This document shows, piece after piece, positions 20,731-32,346 of a DNA stretch of 64,000 nucleotides. Under the pieces are notes generated by a model. The model saw only the letters and a program-made list of their open reading frames with translations. It was not told the origin of the DNA and did no database searches. Where the stretch lies: positions 10,714 through 74,713 of the forward strand of contig KB910522.1 in the NCBI GenBank assembly GCA_000383115.1. The letters are read 5' to 3'. The translations under genes and the position numbers were made by a program. The first letter of the stretch is position 1; each line of letters opens with the position of its first letter. The DNA is from an alpha proteobacterium SCGC AAA015-N04 (GTDB lineage: Bacteria; Pseudomonadota; Alphaproteobacteria; Puniceispirillales; Marisalimonadaceae).

Positions 20731-21618
20731 ATGCCTAATTTTATTGATTTAAAGGATCTAACTAAAGATCAACTTATTGATTTAATTTCATTGTCTTTAA
20801 AATGGAAAAAAAATAATTGTGCTAAATTTATGAAAGATAAAAATGTTGTTCTTATATTTGAAAAACCATCTTTAAGAACTCGTATATCTTTTGAAGTAGG
20901 AATAAATCAATTAGGTGGAAAAAGTTATCTTTTAAATGAAAAAGTAATGCAGTTAGGCGAAAGAGAGACTGTTGAGGATACTGCTAGAGTTCTAGAAAGA
21001 TATGCTGATATGGTAATTATAAGATGTTTTAGACACGATCAATTAATTAAGTATGCAAATACATCTAATGTCCCTGTAATTAACGCTTTGACAGATTTTA
21101 GTCACCCTTGTCAAGTTGTAGCAGATTTAATTACAATCAAAGAACATCTAAAAGATTTTGTGGGTAAAAAGATTGCCTGGTTTGGTGATTGTAATAACGT
21201 TTTACAAAGCTGGATAGAAGCCTCTGGTTTACTAAATTTTGAATTAAATATAGCTTGTCCAGATAGTGTAAAACCAGATTCAAAAACCATATCGTGGGCT
21301 CTTGAAAAAAATAATAAAATTTATGTTACACACAATCCACGGGAAGCTGCAGAAGGTGCTAATTGTATTGTTACTGATACATGGAGATCAATGGGTGACA
21401 AAAGTCCATTTCATGAAGACCAGTTCATACCATTTCAAGTGAATAAAAAAATAATGCAATTAGCAGACAAAAATGCAATTTTTATGCATTGTCTACCTGC
21501 TTACCGAAATAAAGAGGTAAGTTCTGAAGTGTTAGAAGGGAGTCAATCTGTTGTATTTGATGAGGCAGAGAATAGACTACATGCTCAAAAAGCAATTATG
21601 CATTTTTGTGTAAAATAA
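20731..21618 (+). CDS. argF: Ornithine carbamoyltransferase
   Basis: FEKPSLRTRISFEVGI, FSHPCQVVADL, MHCLPAYRNKEVS. Confidence 0.95.
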   Translation: MPNFIDLKDLTKDQLIDLISLSLKWKKNNCAKFMKDKNVVLIFEKPSLRTRISFEVGINQLGGKSYLLNEKVMQLGERETVEDTARVLERYADMVIIRCFRHDQLIKYANTSNVPVINALTDFSHPCQVVADLITIKEHLKDFVGKKIAWFGDCNNVLQSWIEASGLLNFELNIACPDSVKPDSKTISWALEKNNKIYVTHNPREAAEGANCIVTDTWRSMGDKSPFHEDQFIPFQVNKKIMQLADKNAIFMHCLPAYRNKEVSSEVLEGSQSVVFDEAENRLHAQKAIMHFCVK

Positions 21619-21643
21619 AAAATTTGAGTAAATTATTTATGAA

Positions 21644-22513
21644 ATGATTTTAAATAACCACGTGATTCCATTTCAATTAGGTAACAATACAGTTAGAGGT
21701 AATATAGTAAGACTTCAAACAGTTGTATCTGAAATAGTAAAGCGCCATAAATATCCAGCAAATATTGAAAGTTTATTTGCTGACACGCTTAGCATTACTG
21801 CATGTTTAGGATCTAGAATGAAGCATGATGGTGTTTTTACTATTCAAGCCAAAGGTACAGGAGATGTAAACACTTTATTTTCTGATATAACAAGTGATGG
21901 GTCTCTTAGGGGGTATGTTAGTTTAATTCCAGGTTTTTCAAATTTAGAAAGTAACTTAAATCTTTTAATGGGTTCAGGACATGTTTCATTCACTTTAGAT
22001 CAAGGAAAACATACCAAAAGATATCAAGGTATAGTATCTCTTGGAGAACCAAGTATGTCTAAAACAACTGAACTTTACTTTAATAATTCAGAACAGTTAG
22101 AAACAAAATTTCTTACTTATAATTATTTTGACATTGAAAAAAATAATAGAAAAAACTTATTTTCTGCAGGGCTTATAATGCTACAAAAAATGCCTGTTAA
22201 AAATAGCTTTGATGAAGAAAATAATGAAGAAATTTGGAAAAATTCACTGAATTTTTTATCAACATTAGGAAAAGAAGAGTTTTTATCAAATAACCTTTCC
22301 TCAAAAGAAATTCTTTATAGACTATTCAATGAGTTAGAAATAACAGTATATGATGAAATAATTATCCAGGATCAATGCAGGTGTTCAGAAAAAAAGATAA
22401 GATTTGCTATCAACAATTTAAGCAAAAAAGAATTAAAAGAAATAGCAGATGAAAATGGAAAAGTGACGGTTGTTTGTGAATTTTGTAAAACGAAAAGAAT
22501 ATTTCCTAGTTAA
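21644..22513 (+). CDS. hslO: Hsp33 redox-regulated chaperone
   Basis: C-terminal zinc site CRCS...VCEFC (QCRCSEKKI...VVCEFCKTKR). Confidence 0.9.
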   Translation: MILNNHVIPFQLGNNTVRGNIVRLQTVVSEIVKRHKYPANIESLFADTLSITACLGSRMKHDGVFTIQAKGTGDVNTLFSDITSDGSLRGYVSLIPGFSNLESNLNLLMGSGHVSFTLDQGKHTKRYQGIVSLGEPSMSKTTELYFNNSEQLETKFLTYNYFDIEKNNRKNLFSAGLIMLQKMPVKNSFDEENNEEIWKNSLNFLSTLGKEEFLSNNLSSKEILYRLFNELEITVYDEIIIQDQCRCSEKKIRFAINNLSKKELKEIADENGKVTVVCEFCKTKRIFPS

Positions 22514-22521
22514 GTTTGTAA

Positions 22522-23967
22522 TTAATTTTTCCAAAATAATGGTGAGAACATAACTAATATCGCAAAGATTTCTAAGCGACCTAATATCATTCCTGCACAT
22601 AAAAACAATTTTCCTAAATCTGGAATTGATTGATATGATCCTGATGGACCAATTATATCACCTAGACCAGGACCAACATTTCCAATAGCAGAAGCTGCAC
22701 CTGAAATTGCTGTAACTAAATCAAGTCCCAGCCCCCCCAACAGGCAAGCAATCACAGCAAAAGATATTATATACAAAAAGAAAAAACCCATTACTGACTC
22801 AGCAACATTTTCTGGTATTGGTTTTTGATTATAATATGAAACTACTACTGCATGAGGTCTAATAAGCTTGGATATTTGGGCTTTAGCATTTGCTATTAAA
22901 ACTTGTATTCTTGCCATTCTTAAACCACATGTAGTTGATCCAGCACATCCACCAACAAACATTAAAATTAATAATATAGTTGTTGGAAAACCACCCCAAT
23001 TATTAAAATCAGAGGTTCCAAAACCAGTACCAGTTATTACTGAAATAACATTAAAAGAGGCTAGTCTCAATGCTTCTAAAAAAGGAGTATCGTTTAAACT
23101 TAAATAAACTGAAATAATTGAAATTACAAAAATAATTAAACTTAAAAATAATCTTACTTGATCATCATTAATTACATTTTTTATTCCATTTTTTGATAAT
23201 GATAAGTAATGAACAAATGGTAAAGATCCCACAACCATACCAAAAATTACAATTAACTCTATTGAAGTAGAATTAAATGCTGCTAATGATTCAGATTTCG
23301 TCGAATATCCTCCAGTAGCAAGGGTGGTCATTGCATGTGCAATTGAGTCAAATATTGGCATTCCAGCTCCCCATAACATAAATGCCCATAAAATTGTCAA
23401 TATTATATATACTATACTAATTCCCGCCGCAAAGCTTGCAGCTTTGGGTACTACCTTATCTGGTGTTTCATATGATTCTGTTTTAAAGAGTTGCATCCCA
23501 CCAATCGATAACATTGGCAATACAGCCAGAGCCATAACAATTATTCCAACTCCTCCTAGCCATTGAAGAAGGGCCCGCCATATTAAAATTCCATGAGGTG
23601 TTTTTTCTAAATTATCTATTACTGTAGCACCAGTCGTTGTTATTCCTGAAGTAGATTCAAAAAAAGCGTCTACAACTCCCATATCTATTTTTGACAATAA
23701 AAAAGGTAATGAACCAAATAACGCTATTGATATCCATGCACTATTAGTTAACAAAAAAGCTTGTCTTAATTCTAAATGATCGGTTGCTTTATTTTTATTT
23801 GAAAGAAAGAGAATTGCACCTACAATAAGAGTAACCATTGATGAACTAACAAAAGCAGGCCAATCATTATTACCATAATATAGGTCTACAAATGCTGGTA
23901 TCATCATAAAAATAGATAGAATTCCAAGCAGCATTCCTATCAAATAAATTACTGGAGCAAATTTCAT
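22522..23967 (-). CDS. trkH: TrkH family potassium uptake protein
   Basis: FFESTSGITTTGATV, TTLATGGYSTKSES, FVGGCAGSTTCGLRMARI. Confidence 0.92.
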   Translation of the reverse strand: MKFAPVIYLIGMLLGILSIFMMIPAFVDLYYGNNDWPAFVSSSMVTLIVGAILFLSNKNKATDHLELRQAFLLTNSAWISIALFGSLPFLLSKIDMGVVDAFFESTSGITTTGATVIDNLEKTPHGILIWRALLQWLGGVGIIVMALAVLPMLSIGGMQLFKTESYETPDKVVPKAASFAAGISIVYIILTILWAFMLWGAGMPIFDSIAHAMTTLATGGYSTKSESLAAFNSTSIELIVIFGMVVGSLPFVHYLSLSKNGIKNVINDDQVRLFLSLIIFVISIISVYLSLNDTPFLEALRLASFNVISVITGTGFGTSDFNNWGGFPTTILLILMFVGGCAGSTTCGLRMARIQVLIANAKAQISKLIRPHAVVVSYYNQKPIPENVAESVMGFFFLYIISFAVIACLLGGLGLDLVTAISGAASAIGNVGPGLGDIIGPSGSYQSIPDLGKLFLCAGMILGRLEIFAILVMFSPLFWKN

Positions 23968-24010
23968 ATTTTAAAAACTTTTTCTCGAAAATTAATCTGA
24001 TTAAATTGAC

Positions 24011-24652
24011 TTAAGATGCCATTTTCAAAAATCTGTCCTGTAAATTAGTTTCCTTTAAAAAACAACCACTAAATAAATTAGTTGTCATTGTAACATCATT
24101 CTTTAAAACGCCTCTCGTGCTCATGCAATGATGTTTTGCATTGATAAAGACGGCAGTTCCTCTAGGAAATAATGTTTTGTCAATACAATTTAGAATTTGG
24201 GCTGTCATAGTTTCTTGAGTTTGAAGTCTTTTGGCATAAAGATCTAAAACTCTTGCTAATTTTGAAATTCCTACTACTCTTTTATTAGGATAATATCCTA
24301 TCGAAGCTTTTCCAATGATTGGGACCATGTGATGTTCACAATGGCTTTCAAAATTTATGTTTTTTAATAAAACAATGTCATTATAACCTTCAACTTCTTC
24401 GAATGTCTTTGACAATAAAAGTTCTGGATCCTGAGTATAGCCTGCATAGAACTCGTTAAAAGATTTAATGACTCTTTTAGGCGTTTCTAATAAACCTTCC
24501 CTTGTTGGATCCTCACCTATATAACGTAAAAGAGTTTTTATAGCCTCTTCAGCCTCAGCTTTTGAAACAATTTTGTTTTTTTCATTATTGATAACTATAT
24601 TTGAAGCATTTATAGATGAATTCATGACATACCTTCTTATATTTATACTCAA
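24011..24652 (-). CDS. folE: GTP cyclohydrolase I
   Basis: EDPTREGLLETPKRV, FESHCEHHMVPIIGKASIGYYPN, HHCMSTRGV. Confidence 0.95.
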   Translation of the reverse strand: MSINIRRYVMNSSINASNIVINNEKNKIVSKAEAEEAIKTLLRYIGEDPTREGLLETPKRVIKSFNEFYAGYTQDPELLLSKTFEEVEGYNDIVLLKNINFESHCEHHMVPIIGKASIGYYPNKRVVGISKLARVLDLYAKRLQTQETMTAQILNCIDKTLFPRGTAVFINAKHHCMSTRGVLKNDVTMTTNLFSGCFLKETNLQDRFLKMAS

Positions 24653-24714
24653 TCTTTAACAAAATATATTATTTAAGCAATGTAATTATTAATATTAATT
24701 CAAATTACAATAAT

Positions 24715-25362
24715 CTAAGTACTAAAAATACTTATATCTATCGACTTTTCGTCACTAATTATTTTATCGCTATCATTATGTGTGACTAACAAGCAGGGAA
24801 TATTTTTTTCTTTAACTTGTCTTACAACAAATTCTCTAAAACTTATTCTATAATGAGGGTCTAGTGAAGAAAATGGTTCATCAAGTAAAAGTAGTTCTGG
24901 TTCTGATAAAATTGCCCTAAGACATGCAATTCTTGCTTTTTGTCCTCCTGAAAGAGTATGAGGATATCTATTTTGAAATCCTTCCATATTAGCTTTTTTT
25001 AAGTTTTCATTTATTAACACTAATTTTTCTTTAGATTTTAGTTTTCTGTTCATACCAAAATATATATTTTGCTCAACTGTCAAATGAGGAAACAAAGCAC
25101 CATCCTGAAGTAAAAGGCCAATTTTTCTTTTTTCCGTTGGAACTTCATTTAATATTTTTCCATTCAAAACTATTTCACCTTTAAATAACAAATTATCTTC
25201 AGTTATGCCTGCTATTACATTAATTAAAGAAGATTTCCCAACACCACTTTTTCCAAAGATACATAAAATATTACCATTTTTTATCTTAAGATTTAGATTT
25301 TTGATAAATGGTTTTTCCTTTGGAGAATGCCATTTCAATGATATATTAATTAATTCAAGCAA
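24715..25362 (-). CDS. ABC transporter ATP-binding protein (ThiQ/small-substrate importer-like); likely TTG start, ORF extends to 25461
   Basis: GKSGVGKSSLINVIAG, HTLSGGQKARIACLRAILSEPELLLLDEPFSSLD; short 3-component-style ATPase. Confidence 0.82.
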   Translation of the reverse strand: MLELINISLKWHSPKEKPFIKNLNLKIKNGNILCIFGKSGVGKSSLINVIAGITEDNLLFKGEIVLNGKILNEVPTEKRKIGLLLQDGALFPHLTVEQNIYFGMNRKLKSKEKLVLINENLKKANMEGFQNRYPHTLSGGQKARIACLRAILSEPELLLLDEPFSSLDPHYRISFREFVVRQVKEKNIPCLLVTHNDSDKIISDEKSIDISIFST

Positions 25363-25399
25363 TTTTTCATAACCTATTATTAAAAATGTTAAAAAATAA

Positions 25400-25909
25400 A
25401 TGATAAAGGAAATATTAAAAGTAAAAAATTTGTTTAATTTAAAAAAAGATGGATTTCCCATAATAAATAAACAACCTAAAGATTATGAATCTTTCAGAAA
25501 ATTTTTGATGCTTGCCAGGTCTGAGATGGATAAAAATGGTTTGGTTGATTGGAAATTAGATCTTGATCATGCAAAAGTAAGGGCAGGAGCGTGTTTTTTT
25601 AGAGAAAAAAAAATTTCGTTTTCAAGGAATTTTATTAAAAATTCAAATGAGTCAGAAATTTATGACACAATTCTTCACGAAATAGCTCATGCTCTTGTCG
25701 GTCCTAAGCATGGTCATGACGTCGTATGGAAAAAAATGGCAAAAAAGCTTGGGTGCTCAGCAAATAGGTGTCACACTTTAGAATTTTCAGATTATAAATG
25801 GATAAGGTATTGTGAAAATTTTTGTTGGGAACAAAAAACGCATAGGCGAAGATTAAATTTAATTTGTAGAAAATGTGGGGCCTCTGTTTGCTACAAGAAG
25901 AATATATAA
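25400..25909 (+). CDS. SprT-like zinc metalloprotease-domain protein
   Basis: HEIAHALVGPKHGHDVVWKKMAKKLG plus C-terminal Cys zinc ribbon CRKCGASVC. Confidence 0.87.
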   Translation: MIKEILKVKNLFNLKKDGFPIINKQPKDYESFRKFLMLARSEMDKNGLVDWKLDLDHAKVRAGACFFREKKISFSRNFIKNSNESEIYDTILHEIAHALVGPKHGHDVVWKKMAKKLGCSANRCHTLEFSDYKWIRYCENFCWEQKTHRRRLNLICRKCGASVCYKKNI

Positions 25910-25912
25910 ATA

Positions 25913-26350
25913 TTATTTAATTTCTTCTAATTCAATAAGAGTTCCTGAAAAATCTGATGGTTGCAAAAATATTACAGGGTTTCCATGAGCTCCAATCTTT
26001 GGGTTGCCATCACCTAAAATTGTTACTCCTAAATCTTTAAGTTTTTTTGAGGCAGATTTTAGATCACTAACCTCATAACAAATATGATGCATACCTCCAT
26101 TGGGATTTTTTATAAGAAACTTACTAATTGGACTATTCTCATTTAACGGTTCAAGAAGTTCAACTTTTGTGTTTGGTGATTCTATAAATACTACTTTAAC
26201 TCCGTGTTCAGGTAGAGTTTGAGGTTTGCTAACATTAGCACCTAGGGCCTTTTGCCACATATCAGAGGCTTTTGTTATATTAGGAACAGCAATAGCAATA
26301 TGGTTAAGTCTCCCGATATTTAAATAAAATTCTTCCATAGAATACTCCAA
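25913..26350 (-). CDS. mce: Methylmalonyl-CoA epimerase
   Basis: LNHIAIAVPNITKASDMW...GGMHHICYEVSDL; adjacent pcc/mcm genes. Confidence 0.93.
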   Translation of the reverse strand: MEYSMEEFYLNIGRLNHIAIAVPNITKASDMWQKALGANVSKPQTLPEHGVKVVFIESPNTKVELLEPLNENSPISKFLIKNPNGGMHHICYEVSDLKSASKKLKDLGVTILGDGNPKIGAHGNPVIFLQPSDFSGTLIELEEIK

Positions 26351-26479
26351 CTAAATTTTCTTAAACAAGTTATATTTAATTTTAATAATTTTCAATTATC
26401 ATAGATTGATTATTACTAGTTAATTTTATCAAATTTTGCTAAAACAAAATATTATTTTTTAGTGTCTTCTGAAGGAGAA

Positions 26480-28029
26480 ATGTTATCAAGAAATCAAGTA
26501 GAGAAATAATTTTTGAATTACAGTCAAGAAGAGAAAAAGCGCGGCTTGGTGGTGGAACAAAAAGGATAGAAAAACAACATTCACTTGGTAAACTTACTGC
26601 AAGAGAAAGAATAAATACTCTTTTAGATGAAGGTTCATTTGAAGAAACTGATATGTTTGTTATCCATCGAATAAGAGATTTTGGAATGGATGGAAAAACT
26701 ATTCCAGGTGATGGTGTTATCACAGGATCTGGAAAAGTTAATGGCAAATTAGTTTATATTTATGCCCAGGATTTTACTGTTTTTGGTGGTTCGTTGTCAT
26801 CAGATCACGCACAAAAAATAGTAAAAATAATGAAACTAGCAATACAAAACAAAGCACCTATCATTGGCTTGAATGATAGTGGGGGAGCGAGGATCCAAGA
26901 GGGCGTTGAATCTTTAGGTGGTTACGCGGATGTTTTTTTGCAGAATGCTCTAGCTTCTGGTGTAGTCCCACAAATTTCTATGATCATGGGACCCTGTGCT
27001 GGAGGAGCTGTTTACTCTCCAGCTATGACGGATTTCACATTCATGGTCAAAGAAACAAGTTATATGTTTGTCACAGGCCCTGATGTAGTTAAAACTGTTA
27101 CATCCGAAGAAGTTACCGCAGAAGAACTTGGTGGAGCTGAAACTCATACAACAATTTCTTCAGTAGCAGACGGATCATTTAATGACGATATTGAAGCTTT
27201 AAATGTATTAAGAAAATTTCTTAGTTTTTTGCCATCTAGTAATAAATACAAATATATAAAAAGAAAAACTGATGACCCAAAAAAAAGAATTTCTTTAGCA
27301 TTAGATACTTTGATACCAGAAAATCCAAACTTACCGTATGATATGAAAGAACTAATTGTATCAATAGCTGATGAGTATGATTTCTTTGAGTTGCAAGAAA
27401 ATTTTGCAAAAAACATTCTTATTGGTTTTATAAGGTTAGATGGCCAAACTATTGGGGTTGTAGCAAATCAACCTATGGTTTTAGCAGGTTGTTTGGACAA
27501 TGATTCTAGTAGAAAAGCAGCAAGATTTGTAAGATTTTGTGACGCTTTTAATATTCCCATACTTACATTAGTAGATGTACCAGGGTTTATGCCAGGAACA
27601 GCTCAAGAGTATGGTGGTATAATTAAGCATGGAGCAAAACTTTTATTTGCATATGCAGAAGCTACAACACCAAAGGTTACTCTAATTACTAGAAAAGCAT
27701 ATGGTGGAGCATATGATGTCATGAGCTCAAAACATTTGAGAGGGGATGCTAATTATGCCTGGCCTACTGCTGAAATTGCAGTAATGGGAGCAAAAGGAGC
27801 AGTAGAAATTCTTTTCCGAAATGAACTAAATGACTCCAAAAAAATAGAAACTAGAACATTAGAATATGAAGAAAGATTCGCAAATCCATTTATAGCTGCA
27901 GAAAGGGGATTCTTAGATGATGTTATTATACCTAGTAATTCCAGATTTAGGTTGATACAAGCATTTTCTAAATTAATAAATAAGACACAAAAGAATCCAG
28001 ATAAAAAATTTGGAAATATTCCACTTTAA
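26480..28029 (+). CDS. pccB: Propionyl-CoA carboxylase beta subunit; 5' end uncertain (ORF track starts at internal Met 26653)
   Basis: Conserved N-terminus [49 protein letters not shown] is encoded upstream of 26653; [56 protein letters not shown]. Confidence 0.93.
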
Positions 28030-28047
28030 TAATAATAGAAGTAAATA

Positions 28048-30118
28048 ATGTTTAAAAAAATTTTAATTGCAAATCGTGGAGAAATAGCTTGTAGAATAAT
28101 CAAAACTGCAAAAAAAATGAAGATTAAAACTGTTGCAGTTTTCTCAGATTCTGACAGGTATGCAGAACATGTTCGTTTAGCAGATGAAGCAGTTTACTTA
28201 GGGGCATCTCCAGCTTCAGAGAGTTATCTTAGAGCGGATTTGATAATAAAAGCGTGTAAAGAAAAAAAATGTGATGCCTTACATCCAGGGTATGGATTTT
28301 TATCCGAAAATGCTAGTTTTCCAGAATCTTTAAGTAAAGCTGGAATTACTTTTATTGGCCCTTCAAAATCAGCTATAGCATCAATGGGTGATAAGATTAA
28401 ATCTAAAAAAATTGCTAAGTCAGCAAATGTTAATACCGTTCCCGGTCACATTGGAATAATAAAAAATAAAAATGAAGCAATAAAGATTGCAGATGAAATA
28501 GGCTATCCGGTAATGATCAAGGCAAGTGCTGGTGGTGGCGGCAAAGGTATGCGCATTGCATTTTCAAGTGATCAGGTAAAAGATAATTTTGAAAGAGCTT
28601 CAAGTGAGGCTCTTAAAAGTTTTGGCGACAAACGTATTTTTATAGAAAAATTTATTACCGAACCAAGACATATTGAAATACAAGTATTAGCAGATAATTT
28701 TGGCAATGTAATTCATTTAGGTGAGAGAGAATGTTCTATTCAAAGAAGAAACCAAAAGATTATTGAAGAGGCTCCTTCGTCTTTTTTAGATAAACAAACA
28801 AGAAAACAGATGGGTGATCAAGCCGTTCAATTGTCCAAAAAAGTTAATTATAGTAGTGCTGGTACTGTTGAATTTATAGTTGATAAAGATAAAAATTTTT
28901 ATTTTTTAGAGATGAACACACGTCTTCAAGTTGAGCACCCTGTTACTGAATTAATTACCGGGATAGATTTAGTAGAGCAGATGATTAACGTAGCATATGG
29001 AAAAAAAACTAGAAATTACCCAAAATGATGTTCGTTTAAATGGCTCAGCAATTGAGAGTAGAATATATGCAGAAAATCCATATAAAAATTTTCTACCCTC
29101 GATTGGAAGATTGACTAAATATAATCCACCTAAAGAAACTCAACATCAAGATGGCACAATTACTAGAAATGATACTGGAGTTAGAGAGGGAGATGAGGTA
29201 TCAATGTTCTACGATCCAATGATTGCAAAATTATGTTCTTGGGGCAAAACACGTGATTTAGCTATTAATCGGATGGAATCTGCCTTAGACAACTTTTTAC
29301 TTGAAGGCATAGATCAAAATATATCCTTTCTTTCAGCTATTTTAGCAAATAAAAGATTTAAATCTGGTGATATAAACACTGCTTTTATAGATGAGGAATT
29401 TAGGAAAGGATTTCAAGGAATAATTCCAAACAAGAAATTGGAATGGACCCTAGGATCTCTAGTTTTAGCATATCATATCTGTGAAATTTCAAAAAATTTT
29501 GAAATTTTTGAAATCGATCAGATTTCTAATGAGTGGGAAGTTCATCTTCATTACCAGCAATTGCCACAAAATCCTTCAAAATTGAAATATATGATCAATA
29601 AAAATAATTTAAATTTGCCTCTTATTTGTATTAAGCCTGTGATCAATCAGATAACAAAGGGTCTGCATGATGATTTTTTTACAATTGAAGTATACCAAGA
29701 TTTTATTAAAAAATTAGTTACATTCAAAATAAACTCACAAGATACATTAAATAGCCCTCAAAATATTCAATGTAGATTAAATAACAAAAATACTAATATC
29801 GAGTTTGAATATAGAGGAATTAGAATGTTGGCAAACGTGTTTCCAAAATATGTAGCTGATTATCATAAATATATGAAACCAATAAAAAATTTAGATAAAT
29901 CAAATCTATTAATCTGCCCAATGCCAGGAAAATTAATTAAAATATTAGTTAAAGAAAATCAAATTATTGAAGAAGGACAATCCTTATGTGTTGTTGAAGC
30001 AATGAAAATGGAAAATACATTAGTTGCGCCAAAACAATGCACTATAAAAAAAATTAATTATAAAAAAGGTGACACGTTATCTGTTGATCAGGTCATTATG
30101 GAGTTTTCATTTAAATAA
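28048..30118 (+). pseudogene. pccA: Propionyl-CoA carboxylase alpha subunit, reading frame split at an A8 tract (frameshifted, slippage-rescued or sequence error)
   Basis: ORF 28048-29028 (biotin carboxylase, ends ...[18 protein letters not shown]) continues in another frame as ORF 28997-30118 ([31 protein letters not shown]...CVVEAMKMENTLVAPK biotinyl domain). Confidence 0.93.
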
Positions 30119-30142
30119 AAATTTTAAAAGTAAGAGATTTGT

Positions 30143-32317
30143 ATGGGGAAAAAAGATAATTTAGAAAATTGGAAAAAAAACGCTATTAATGAGTTAAAAA
30201 CTCCAAATGTTGATGATATCTCAATTAATACACCAGAGGGAATTAAGATAAAGCCGTTATACACTTCTGTAGATAATAAAAATATTAGTCATCTTGATAG
30301 CTATCCTGGTGAACCTCCATTTTTAAGAGGTCCAAAAGCTACAATGTATACAGGTAGGCCTTGGACAATTCGGCAATATGCTGGTTTTTCAACAGCTTCA
30401 GAGTCCAATAAATTTTATAAAAAAAATTTAGCCTCTGGACAAAAAGGTTTGTCGGTTGCTTTTGATCTTGCAACCCACAGAGGATACGATTCAGATCATG
30501 AGAGGGTATATGGAGATGTAGGCAAAGCTGGTGTTGCTATAGATAGTGTAGAGGATATGAAAATTCTTTTTGATGGTATCCCTCTTGATAAAATGTCTGT
30601 ATCAATGACAATGAATGGAGCAGTTCTTCCTGTGTTAGCAGGTTATATTGTTGCCGCTCAAGAACAAGGTGTAAGTCCAAGAGAACTTAGCGGAACTATA
30701 CAGAATGACATACTTAAAGAATTTATGGTTAGGAACACTTATATTTACCCACCAGAACCGTCTATGAGAATTGTCTCTGATATTATCAATTTTACATCAA
30801 AAGAAATGCCAAAATTTAATTCTATATCTATTTCAGGTTATCATATGCAGGAGGCAGGTGCCTCTCTCGTTCAAGAATTAGCTTTTACCATTGCAGATGG
30901 ATTAGAATATATAAGAGCAGCAACAAAAAGTGGGTTATTGGTTGATGATTTTGCACCTAGATTATCATTTTTCTTTGCTATAGGAATGAATTTTTTTATG
31001 GAAGCTGCTAAATTGAGAGCAGCGAGATATTTATGGTCACAATGGACAAAAAAGTTGTTTAATTGCCAAAATCCAAAATCACAAATGCTGAGAACTCATT
31101 GCCAAACTTCTGGGGCAAGTTTACAAGAGCAAGATCCTTATAACAATATTATTAGAACTACTATTGAGGCATTGGCCGCTACTCTAGGAGGGACGCAATC
31201 TTTGCATACAAATTCATTTGATGAAGCAATAGGTTTACCCACTGAATTTTCTGCTAAAATAGCTAGAAACACACAATTAATTCTGCAACATGAAACGGGT
31301 ATTACAGATACAGTGGATCCACTTGCTGGCAGTTATTTTGTTGAGAATTTGACAAAAGAATTAATCGATAAATCTAATGAACTAATTGAAAAAATTGAAG
31401 AAATGGGAGGTATGACAATCGCTGTAATTAATGGTTTTCCAAAATCAGAAATAGAAATTTCTGCGACAAAACGTCAAGCAAAAATTGATTCTGGAGAACA
31501 AGTGATTGTAGGAGTTAATAAATATAAGTCAGATCAAAATGAAAATGTTGATGTTTTAAATATTGATAATAAAGCAGTTCGTGAAGAACAAATTAAAAAA
31601 ATAAATCAAATAAAAAAAGCTAGAAATTCAAAAGAAGTAAAAAAAGCATTACAAAAATTAAAAGAAGGTGCAAAAGAAAATAAAGGTAACTTGTTAGATT
31701 TGACTATTGTTGCAATTAAAGCAAGAGCAACAGTTGGTGAGGTGTCTTATGCTTTAGAAGAAGTCTATGGTCGTTATGGAGTAAAACAAGATATAATTAA
31801 AGATGTATACAAAAGTTCTTATCAAAATGAAGAAGACTTTAAAAAGGTGGATATTGCTCTATCTAATTTTAAAAATATCGCAGGTGAAAATCCAAAAATC
31901 TTTATGGCTAAACTCGGACAAGATGGTCATGACAGAGGAGCAAAAGTAATTGCTTCCGCTTTTACAGATATTGGTTTTTCAGTCGAAATTGGTACTTTGT
32001 TTCAAACTCCTAAAGAGGCTGTTGATCTTGCTATAGATTTAGGGGTACACATCATTGGTATATCCTCTCTAGCAGCTGGTCATAAAACATTGATACCTGA
32101 ATTAATAGATGAACTTAAAAAAAGACAAGCTGATGATATTCTTGTAGTTTGTGGTGGTGTAATCCCTGCACAAGATTATCAATATTTATATGATGCTGGT
32201 GTTGCAGCTATCTTTGGACCTGGTACACCTATTCCTGATGCTGCTTCAATGACTATAAATAAAGCAGCCGAACAATTAATGAGAATGCATAATTTTAGAA
32301 ATGCTAGAACGAAATAA
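30143..32317 (+). CDS. mcm: Methylmalonyl-CoA mutase (single chain with B12-binding domain)
   Basis: [32 protein letters not shown]12 motif [10 protein letters not shown]. Confidence 0.96.
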   Translation: MGKKDNLENWKKNAINELKTPNVDDISINTPEGIKIKPLYTSVDNKNISHLDSYPGEPPFLRGPKATMYTGRPWTIRQYAGFSTASESNKFYKKNLASGQKGLSVAFDLATHRGYDSDHERVYGDVGKAGVAIDSVEDMKILFDGIPLDKMSVSMTMNGAVLPVLAGYIVAAQEQGVSPRELSGTIQNDILKEFMVRNTYIYPPEPSMRIVSDIINFTSKEMPKFNSISISGYHMQEAGASLVQELAFTIADGLEYIRAATKSGLLVDDFAPRLSFFFAIGMNFFMEAAKLRAARYLWSQWTKKLFNCQNPKSQMLRTHCQTSGASLQEQDPYNNIIRTTIEALAATLGGTQSLHTNSFDEAIGLPTEFSAKIARNTQLILQHETGITDTVDPLAGSYFVENLTKELIDKSNELIEKIEEMGGMTIAVINGFPKSEIEISATKRQAKIDSGEQVIVGVNKYKSDQNENVDVLNIDNKAVREEQIKKINQIKKARNSKEVKKALQKLKEGAKENKGNLLDLTIVAIKARATVGEVSYALEEVYGRYGVKQDIIKDVYKSSYQNEEDFKKVDIALSNFKNIAGENPKIFMAKLGQDGHDRGAKVIASAFTDIGFSVEIGTLFQTPKEAVDLAIDLGVHIIGISSLAAGHKTLIPELIDELKKRQADDILVVCGGVIPAQDYQYLYDAGVAAIFGPGTPIPDAASMTINKAAEQLMRMHNFRNARTK

Positions 32318-32346
32318 TTGTTATTTTTTTTGGGCGGGAGGTAAAT

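Noticed and set aside
22721-22745. C7 run in trkH as another frameshift candidate
   Set aside because: The TrkH frame is intact across it (ACLLGGLGLDLVTA).
26439-26747. Minus-strand ORF of 102 aa
   Set aside because: Antisense to the conserved PccB N-terminal coding sequence; no recognisable protein features.
28997-30118. Separate gene starting at 28997 ([12 protein letters not shown]...)
   Set aside because: It is the C-terminal half of pccA in another frame; the start ATG lies inside the upstream coding region and only reflects the A8 frameshift.
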